From Verrucomicrobiota bacterium (GTDB lineage: Bacteria; Verrucomicrobiota; Verrucomicrobiia; Opitutales; Opitutaceae): 10,420 nt of DNA. Position numbers and translations under genes: made by a program. Below, in pieces: positions 6,100-10,420 of this stretch; position 1 is the stretch's first letter, and each line of letters begins with the position of its first letter. The stretch covers positions 1-10,420 of the forward strand of contig JAEXPG010000063.1 in NCBI GenBank assembly GCA_023447015.1, written 5' to 3'. Under the pieces are notes generated by a model, which saw only the letters and a program-made list of their open reading frames with translations, was not told where the DNA came from and searched no databases.

Positions 6100-7067
6100 G
6101 CACCAACGCCCCGCAACTCGCCGAGCTCTCTCCCGAGACGAAGGCCATGTGCGCCCGCCCGGGCACATTCTCCGGCGGCCACCGCATGTGCGCCGGCTGC
6201 CCCACGGGCATCTTCACCAAGATGCTCACGCGCCTCTCCGACGACTACGAGATCGTCGCCGGCAACGCCACCGGCTGCCTCGAGGTCGCGAGCTCGATCT
6301 TCCCCTACAGCAGCTGGCAGATCCCGTGGATCCACACCGCCTTCGAGAACGCCAGCGCGATGATGAGCGGCGTGGAGGCCTGCTACCGCTCGCTCGTCCG
6401 CCAGGGCCGCCTCACCAAGAAGCTGAAGTTCGTCGTCATGGGCGGCGACGGCGGCACCTACGACATCGGCCTGCAGTCGCTCTCCGGCGCGATGGAGCGG
6501 GGCCACGACCTCACCTACATCTGCTACGACAACGGCGCGTACATGAACACCGGCGTGCAGCGCTCGTCGGCCACGCCGCTGGGCGCCGCCACCACGACCA
6601 CGCCGGTCGGCAGCGAGTCGTACGGCCGCAAGGGCAACCGCAAGGATCTCACGAAGATCATGCTCGCCCACAATGTCGGCTATGTCGCCCAGGCCAGCAT
6701 CCACGACGTGGGTGACCTCTTCCGCAAGATGAAGAAGGCCGTCGACCACAACGGCCCGTCGTTCATCAACCTTCTCAGTCCCTGCATCCCCGGCTGGAAG
6801 ATCGACGCCGACCTGGGCATCGAGAGCGCCCGCCTCGGCGTGGACTGCAACTTTTGGCCGCTCTTCGAGGTCGAGCAGGGCAGGTTCACGATCAACTACC
6901 GCCCCGCGCAGGTGAAGCCGGTGGCCGAGTGGGTCTTCTCGCAGGGCCGTTTCAAGCACCTCAAGAAACACCCCGAGGTCGTCGCCGCCTTCCAGGCCGA
7001 GGTCGACAAGCAGTGGGCCTGGCTCCAGATGGAGGCGGCTCGTACCAACCCGTCGCTCAAGGGTTGA
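6096..7067 (+). CDS. porB: Pyruvate (2-oxoacid):ferredoxin oxidoreductase, beta subunit
   Basis: The beta subunit (323 aa) binds the diphosphate half of TPP with Mg2+ and one [4Fe-4S] cluster next to it. The cluster cysteines are C32 and C35 (HRMCAGCPTGI), C61 (NATGCLEV) and C230 (SPCIPGW), the four expected in PorB. The TPP motif runs from GGDGGTYDIG (116-125) to YDNGAYMNTGVQRSS (144-158). The start is ATG at 6096 in an ATGA overlap with porA, with GAGGAG 7 bases upstream. The frame is open far upstream in porA, but that extension is only the alternative frame of porA. All four subunits of the enzyme are thus present and apparently intact. The operon ends here, followed by a hairpin and then genes on the opposite strand. 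Confidence 0.94.
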   Translation: MSTNAPQLAELSPETKAMCARPGTFSGGHRMCAGCPTGIFTKMLTRLSDDYEIVAGNATGCLEVASSIFPYSSWQIPWIHTAFENASAMMSGVEACYRSLVRQGRLTKKLKFVVMGGDGGTYDIGLQSLSGAMERGHDLTYICYDNGAYMNTGVQRSSATPLGAATTTTPVGSESYGRKGNRKDLTKIMLAHNVGYVAQASIHDVGDLFRKMKKAVDHNGPSFINLLSPCIPGWKIDADLGIESARLGVDCNFWPLFEVEQGRFTINYRPAQVKPVAEWVFSQGRFKHLKKHPEVVAAFQAEVDKQWAWLQMEAARTNPSLKG

Positions 7068-7077
7068 GCTTCGCCCG

Positions 7078-7110
7078 AGCTGGGGCGTTTCAGACTGAAT
7101 CGCTCCAGCT
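7078..7110. terminator. Strong hairpin after porB (candidate bidirectional terminator)
   Basis: AGCTGGGGCG (7078-7087) pairs with CGCTCCAGCT (7101-7110) over 10 bp with one G-U pair in RNA. After one T-T mismatch, TTC/GAA adds 3 bp around a 5-base loop. It begins 11 bases after the porB stop, between convergent genes, which fits a terminator. No T-run follows on either strand, so it is not a classical intrinsic terminator; the role is inferred. Confidence 0.45.
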
Positions 7111-7180
7111 GCCGCGGCGGCGGTGCGGGACTGTTTTGTCTGCGCTTCTTCGCCGGTGGTGGAACTCCCAAACGTGACCC

Positions 7181-7194
7181 CGCGCGTCTGCGCG
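7181..7194 (-). terminator. Short hairpin after the SecD-like gene
   Basis: CGCGC and GCGCG flank a 4-base loop, starting 15 bases past the TAA of the minus-strand gene. The stem is only 5 bp and no T-run follows, so support is weak. Confidence 0.22.
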
Positions 7195-7209
7195 AGGCCG
7201 GCCGATGGG

Positions 7210-8085
7210 TTACGGAGAATCCGCTGGGGGGCCGTCCTCGGCCTCGAGCGAGACGGCCGGCTGGAGCGGCAGGGGGTAGGTGAAGGCGTTCGCCAACTCG
7301 ACCGCCTCCCGCTGCGAGAACTTCCCGGTGATCTGGGCGTACCCGCCGGCGATGCGGTCGACGATCCGTGGTGCGCTGCATAACCGGCCATCGAGCACGA
7401 TGGCGAGTTGCTCGCCGACATGCGCACCGGTGACTTCCGCGAAGCGTCGGCTGCCCTCTTCGGTGAACCGCACCAGGATTTCGTAGTCGCCTGAGATGCT
7501 GATCGTGGGGCGCGCTTCGGCGATGTCCGTGCCGGTCTGTTCCGGGATTCTTTTGACCGCGAAATAGGTCTCGCTGGGGGTCCCGTCGGCATCGCATACG
7601 GCCAAGGGCAAGATCGCATACCCCAGCGGGACCGCCGCCGCAGCCGGTCGTTCGGGGAGGTTGGCGAAATCGCGGTGGATGAGGCGGAAGTCGAGCCGCC
7701 CCGTTTTCACGAGCGCGGCGACGTCCGGCCCGATCTCGGCCACCTTACGCCCGGGGAACTTCACGCGAAGTCGGCCCGGTTCGATCCTGCTCACCCGCGC
7801 GCCGCCGAGCCGGTTTGCTCGCGCCTCGATCGCGGTGCACGTGCGGCGCCAGAGTTCTGCGTCGTGTCTGGCGTCTTTGCCCTCAAGGTAGAAATGGAGC
7901 ACCACCGTCGCGCCTGGCCGGCGATCGGCGATCAGCCGCGGCAGGACGATGGCGCCGGCGACCAGACACACGCCCAATGCGACAGCCAGTGCGATCCAGA
8001 TTCCTCGCCACTGCCCTTGTGATGGAAGTGGGGGTGGCAACGATCGTGCGTCCGGGGATGGTTGCTGCGGTTCGGTTGGCGCCAT
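7210..8085 (-). CDS. Membrane-anchored SecD P1-domain protein without transport channel
   Basis: The 291-residue product begins with a proline-rich cytoplasmic stretch (ARSLPPPLPSQ), then one membrane helix at ~29-49 (IWIALAVALGVCLVAGAIVL). The rest matches the periplasmic P1 domain of SecD: a base region (AIEARANRLGG then RLRVKFPGRKVAEIGPDV and KTGRLDFRLI, ~86-136) and a head region (FTEEGSRRFAEVTGAHVGEQ at 207-226, LAIVLDGRLCSAPRIVDRI at 228-246, QITGKFSQREAVELANAF at 251-268). In SecD this domain helps pull exported proteins across the membrane, but full SecD continues with five more helices; here the chain ends about 20 residues after the head. Channel function is therefore not expected. 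It may assist export, bind SecDF, or have been repurposed. The start at 8085 is chosen because the upstream in-frame extension is arginine-rich and implausible; no strong ribosome site is seen. Domain assignment is confident, role unknown. Confidence 0.8.
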   Translation of the reverse strand: MAPTEPQQPSPDARSLPPPLPSQGQWRGIWIALAVALGVCLVAGAIVLPRLIADRRPGATVVLHFYLEGKDARHDAELWRRTCTAIEARANRLGGARVSRIEPGRLRVKFPGRKVAEIGPDVAALVKTGRLDFRLIHRDFANLPERPAAAAVPLGYAILPLAVCDADGTPSETYFAVKRIPEQTGTDIAEARPTISISGDYEILVRFTEEGSRRFAEVTGAHVGEQLAIVLDGRLCSAPRIVDRIAGGYAQITGKFSQREAVELANAFTYPLPLQPAVSLEAEDGPPADSP

Positions 8086-8488
8086 GGGGCTGGAGGCTGT
8101 CCTTGGTATGCGGTGGATGCGAAGCTCTTCTCCGGGGAGAAGTCGGCCCGGGAACCGATCTTGGTGGACGACAGGACGTCGCGTCCGCTCACGGCCAGAC
8201 GCTGTTCTCGCGCGGCAGGTTCTGCGGGCCAAGACGCGGAGACTGCCGGAGGGCTGGAATACCAGCACCCGGCCCGGGAGGCGAACCTGCTGCGTCAGTT
8301 GCCGGGCGAGCGCGCGGTCGCCGTTGGAATCCGGCAGCCCGTGCGATGCGCGGCAGCCGGGCGGCCAGCGCCGCGAGCAACGGGCCCGAGGGCTGACGAT
8401 GCGGTGGCGCAGGGTAGGCGGACGCGACCGGAAAGGATCGGGGCGCCGGAGCGGAGTCGTTTCCCGGCGGAACCCCGGCGCGGCCGGC
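8086..8488. other. 403-base stretch with no convincing gene
   Basis: It lies between the receiver-kinase stop and the SecD-like start. Several frames are open on both strands, as expected in GC-rich DNA, but none gives a recognisable protein. Two adjacent minus-strand frames look mildly coding-like in codon use: one reading LPDSNGDRALARQLTQQV near 8328-8275 and another reading RLAVSGRDVLSSTKIGSRAD near 8200-8140. Neither has a clear start or a family match, so they could be a decayed gene or chance. No promoter or terminator could be assigned. Confidence 0.4.
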
Positions 8489-9607
8489 CTACGTGGCGGG
8501 CTCGGCCTTGCGGGGGTGCAGGACGGTGGCGCAGACGCCGCCGTCGGGACGGTCGAGCACCTCGACGTTGCCGCCGATGCTGCGTAGCGAGTGGCGGGCG
8601 ACGGTGAGGCCCATGCCGACGCCGACGGTGTGCTTGGTGCTCGTGAACGGCTCGAACATGTGGTCGCGGATCTTCGGGTCGATGCCGCGGCCCTTGTCCA
8701 GCACGTGGATCTCGATCATCTCGCCCTCGGGATGGTCGGGGTTGATCTCGGTCTGGATGATGATCGGCCGCGGGCCCTTGTGGTCGTCGCCGTAGGCCTC
8801 CCAGGCGTTGATGAGGAGCTTGGAGAGCGCCTCCTCCATGACTTCGACGCTGGTGTTGAACTCCAGGTCGCCGAGGGGGTTGTCGATGGTGACCGGCTCG
8901 TTGATCTTGTACTCCGACTGGTAGCGTTTGACGACGTCCTCGAGCAGCTTCTGGAGGGGTGTCTGCGAGAGGGAGAACCGCGACTTGATGGCGACGGTGC
9001 TGAGCTGGCGGAGGATGTTGACGATGCGGTTGATCGCCTGGTCGACGGCCTCGGCGTTCTTCTTCACCAGCTCGGGGCGGTCGTAGTAGGTCTTGATCAG
9101 GTCGAGGTAGCCGATGACGACGCCGAGGAGGTTGTTGAGATTGTGCGAGATGCCCTGGGTGATCGCGCCGACGCTGGCGGAGCGGCGGGCCTCGGAGAGG
9201 CGGCGCTGGAGGACGAGCAGCTCGCGGTTCATCGAGACGAAGCGCAGCTGGGTCTGGACGCGGGCGACGGTCTCGTCGAGGTCGATGGGCTTGGTGATGT
9301 AGTCGACGGCGCCGACGTTGAGGCCCTCGAGCTTGCTCTCCTTCGAGGTGCGCGCCGTGATGAAAATCACGGGGATGGAGCGGGTGGCGACGGACTGCTT
9401 GAGGCGGTGGCAGACCTCGAAGCCGTTCATGTCGGGCATCATCACATCGAGCAGGATGAGGTCGGGCATCTGCTCGAGGGAGATCTGGAGCGCCTCGGTG
9501 CCGCGGCTGGTCGACAGCACCTCCATGCCCTCGCGCTCCAGTTTGCGACGCAGGAGCTGGACGTTAACGGGCTGGTCGTCGACGACGAGGATCTTGGGCT
9601 TCGACAT
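8489..9607 (-). CDS. Hybrid protein: N-terminal receiver domain plus histidine kinase
   Basis: A 372-residue cytoplasmic two-component protein. Residues ~5-122 are a CheY-like receiver with acidic pocket D10/D11, phospho-acceptor D54 in LLDVMMPDMNGFEV, T84 and K106 (YITKP). A helical linker (~123-145) leads to a HisKA-like region with SHNLNNLLGVVIGYLDLI (H155), then an ATPase domain: N-box with N267 (SKLLINAWEAY), G1 box DKGRGID (304-310), F-box MFEPFTSTK and G2 box GVGMGLTVA (329-337). No membrane helix or PAS/GAF sensor is present, so the input is probably phosphotransfer to the receiver from another kinase, with the C-terminal kinase as output. The usual acidic residue after the H-box histidine is asparagine (H155-N156). 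No Shine-Dalgarno is evident before the ATG. The cognate partner is not in the window. Confidence 0.88.
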   Translation of the reverse strand: MSKPKILVVDDQPVNVQLLRRKLEREGMEVLSTSRGTEALQISLEQMPDLILLDVMMPDMNGFEVCHRLKQSVATRSIPVIFITARTSKESKLEGLNVGAVDYITKPIDLDETVARVQTQLRFVSMNRELLVLQRRLSEARRSASVGAITQGISHNLNNLLGVVIGYLDLIKTYYDRPELVKKNAEAVDQAINRIVNILRQLSTVAIKSRFSLSQTPLQKLLEDVVKRYQSEYKINEPVTIDNPLGDLEFNTSVEVMEEALSKLLINAWEAYGDDHKGPRPIIIQTEINPDHPEGEMIEIHVLDKGRGIDPKIRDHMFEPFTSTKHTVGVGMGLTVARHSLRSIGGNVEVLDRPDGGVCATVLHPRKAEPAT

Positions 9608-9673
9608 CTCAGGGGTTCGGCTGGGAGGGCCGCAGTGAAGGGGAAACGGGGCCGGGCGGCAAGCGGAGGTTGG

Positions 9674-9690
9674 GCGGCCGGGCCGGCCGC
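9674..9690. repeat. Perfect GC palindrome upstream of the receiver-kinase gene
   Basis: GCGGCCGG and CCGGCCGC flank a single central G, giving a perfect 8-1-8 inverted repeat 66 bases ahead of the kinase ATG. It could be an operator, or form a very stable hairpin in the leader or at the end of the folD transcript. The composition makes chance possible. Confidence 0.4.
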
Positions 9691-9696
9691 GGGATG

Positions 9697-9715
9697 AAAA
9701 AGGCGTAAGAAGCCT
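9697..9715 (-). terminator. Weak intrinsic terminator after folD
   Basis: Reading the minus strand, AGGC and GCCT flank a 7-base loop and run directly into five T residues, about 50 bases past the folD stop. The stem is only 4 bp, so efficiency would be low; the GC palindrome just beyond could add to it. Confidence 0.35.
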
Positions 9716-9766
9716 GGAGCGGGCCGCCGTGCCCGGGAAATGGAGTCGCGGCGGCGCGGGCGTGGA

Positions 9767-10420
9767 TCAGGCGTGGGCGAGCTTCCAGGCCTTGAGGGTG
9801 TTCTTCATCAGCATGGCGACGGTCATCGGGCCGACGCCGCCGGGAACCGGCGTGATCTTCGAACAGAGCGGCGAGACGGTCGGGAAGTGGACGTCGCCGG
9901 TGAGGCGGTAACCGGTTTTCTTGGTCGCATCGGGCACGCGGTTGATGCCCACGTCGATGACCACGGCGCCGGGCTTGACCATCGCGGCGGTGACGAACTC
10001 CGGTTTGCCGATGGCGGCGATGAGCACGTCGGCCTGACGGGTGACCGAGGGCAGGTCGGCGGTCTGGGAGTGGCAGACGGTGACGGTGGCGTTGGCGAAG
10101 GCCTTGCGCTGCATGGCCAGCAGGGCGACGGGCTTGCCGACGATCAGGCTGCGGCCGAGCACGACGACGTGCTTGCCGGAGAGTTTCACGCCGGAGCGGA
10201 TGAGCAGCTCCATGATGCCGGCGGGGGTGCAGGCGACGAAGCCGGTGTCGTCCTCCTGGGCGACCTTGCCGAGGTTGACGGTGGGGAAGCCGTCGACGTC
10301 CTTCTGCGGGGAGACGCGGCGGAAGACGGTGAGCTCGTCGATGTGCTTGGGCAGGGGGGACTGGACGAGGATGCCGTCGACGGAGAGGTCGGCGTTGAGC
10401 TGGTCGATGAGGGCGAGGAG
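9767..10420 (-). CDS. folD: Bifunctional methylenetetrahydrofolate dehydrogenase/cyclohydrolase (5' end outside window)
   Basis: FolD interconverts 5,10-methylene-, 5,10-methenyl- and 10-formyl-tetrahydrofolate with NADP(H) in the cytoplasm, supplying one-carbon units for purine and fMet synthesis. The frame runs off the right edge; 217 residues are visible, missing roughly the first 60-80, including the catalytic YxxxK region. Present are GILVQSPLPKHIDE (16-29; Q20 is the active-site glutamine), KDVDGF (40-45), FVACTPAGIMELL (61-73), the dinucleotide-binding VLGRSLIVGKPVALL (87-101), TVTVCHSQTADL (112-123), VIDVGIN (154-160), TGDVHF (174-179) and TPVPGGVGPMTVAMLM (190-205). The motif usually written VQLPLP has Ser here; it is not a catalytic position as far as I know. 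The gene is followed by a 159-base gap before the kinase gene. The assignment is firm. Confidence 0.95.
   Translation of the reverse strand, partial: LLALIDQLNADLSVDGILVQSPLPKHIDELTVFRRVSPQKDVDGFPTVNLGKVAQEDDTGFVACTPAGIMELLIRSGVKLSGKHVVVLGRSLIVGKPVALLAMQRKAFANATVTVCHSQTADLPSVTRQADVLIAAIGKPEFVTAAMVKPGAVVIDVGINRVPDATKKTGYRLTGDVHFPTVSPLCSKITPVPGGVGPMTVAMLMKNTLKAWKLAHA

Noticed and set aside
3847..6168. A 773-codon open frame on the minus strand across the por genes
   Set aside because: It lies wholly antisense to four intact, motif-verified por genes; long antisense frames are expected in DNA with strong G/C third positions, and its low-complexity Val/Ala/Asp/Gly translation has no family motif.
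8086..8268. Longer N-terminus for the SecD-like protein from a GTG at 8268
   Set aside because: The extra 61 residues are arginine-rich with no family resemblance; ATG at 8085 leads into a plausible Pro-rich segment and membrane helix.
8145..8279. Two copies of a GGCCCGGGA word
   Set aside because: A 9-10 base GC-rich match about 125 bases apart is expected by chance in this composition.
8062..8607. 181-codon plus-strand frame in the gap upstream of the SecD-like gene
   Set aside because: It overlaps the 5' end of the SecD-like gene and the 3' end of the kinase gene in antisense, and dissolves into Arg/Gly-rich sequence.
9628..9665. Possible minus-strand promoter (TTGCCG, 17 bases, TTCACT) before the kinase
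   Set aside because: The -10-like element matches the consensus at only 3 of 6 positions; too weak to report as a feature.
8591..9697. A 368-codon plus-strand frame opposite the receiver-kinase
   Set aside because: It is the mirror of a clear two-component gene; the translation is repetitive Asp/Val/Leu/Gly and not protein-like.

Overview
This is a GC-rich bacterial window of ordinary chromosomal character, with tightly packed genes and strong G/C preference at third codon positions. No tRNA, rRNA, CRISPR array, transposase or phage gene is visible. The four-subunit ferredoxin-type 2-oxoacid oxidoreductase points to an anaerobic or facultative fermenter. Several proteins (proline-rich N-terminus ahead of a membrane helix, SecD-type head domain) have the flavour of Verrucomicrobiota such as Opitutales. 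That placement is inference and should be treated as tentative.

Region 1 (1-3628, + strand) is an accessory cluster read in one direction with tiny gaps or 4-base overlaps. It holds the 3' part of a TPR protein, a 72-residue protein of unknown function, a small membrane protein with a C-terminal zinc ribbon, a small HExxH (zincin-like) protein, and a membrane-anchored YwqG/DUF1963-family protein. The close packing suggests co-transcription; no function for the group is established.

Region 2 (3629-3948) is a 320-base gap holding inverted repeats. It probably carries the end of the first transcription unit and the promoter of the next, although no convincing promoter was found.

Region 3 (3949-7067, + strand) is a complete por operon in the order gamma, delta, alpha, beta. 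All cofactor-binding motifs are present: TPP in alpha/beta, one [4Fe-4S] in beta and two in delta. The complex decarboxylates pyruvate (or a related 2-oxoacid) to acyl-CoA and reduces ferredoxin. A strong hairpin lies 11 bases past the last stop.

Region 4 (7210-10420, - strand) converges on the por operon. From the right edge it reads: folD (5'-truncated by the window, one-carbon folate metabolism), a 159-base gap with a perfect GC palindrome and a weak terminator, a receiver-plus-histidine-kinase protein, a 403-base stretch without a convincing gene, and a stand-alone SecD P1-domain membrane protein lacking the transport channel.

The window is mostly housekeeping and regulatory genes. The most unusual items are the channel-less SecD-like protein, the overlapped zinc-ribbon/zincin/DUF1963 cluster, and the kinase whose H-box has asparagine in place of the usual acidic residue. 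No clear new multi-gene system could be demonstrated from sequence alone.
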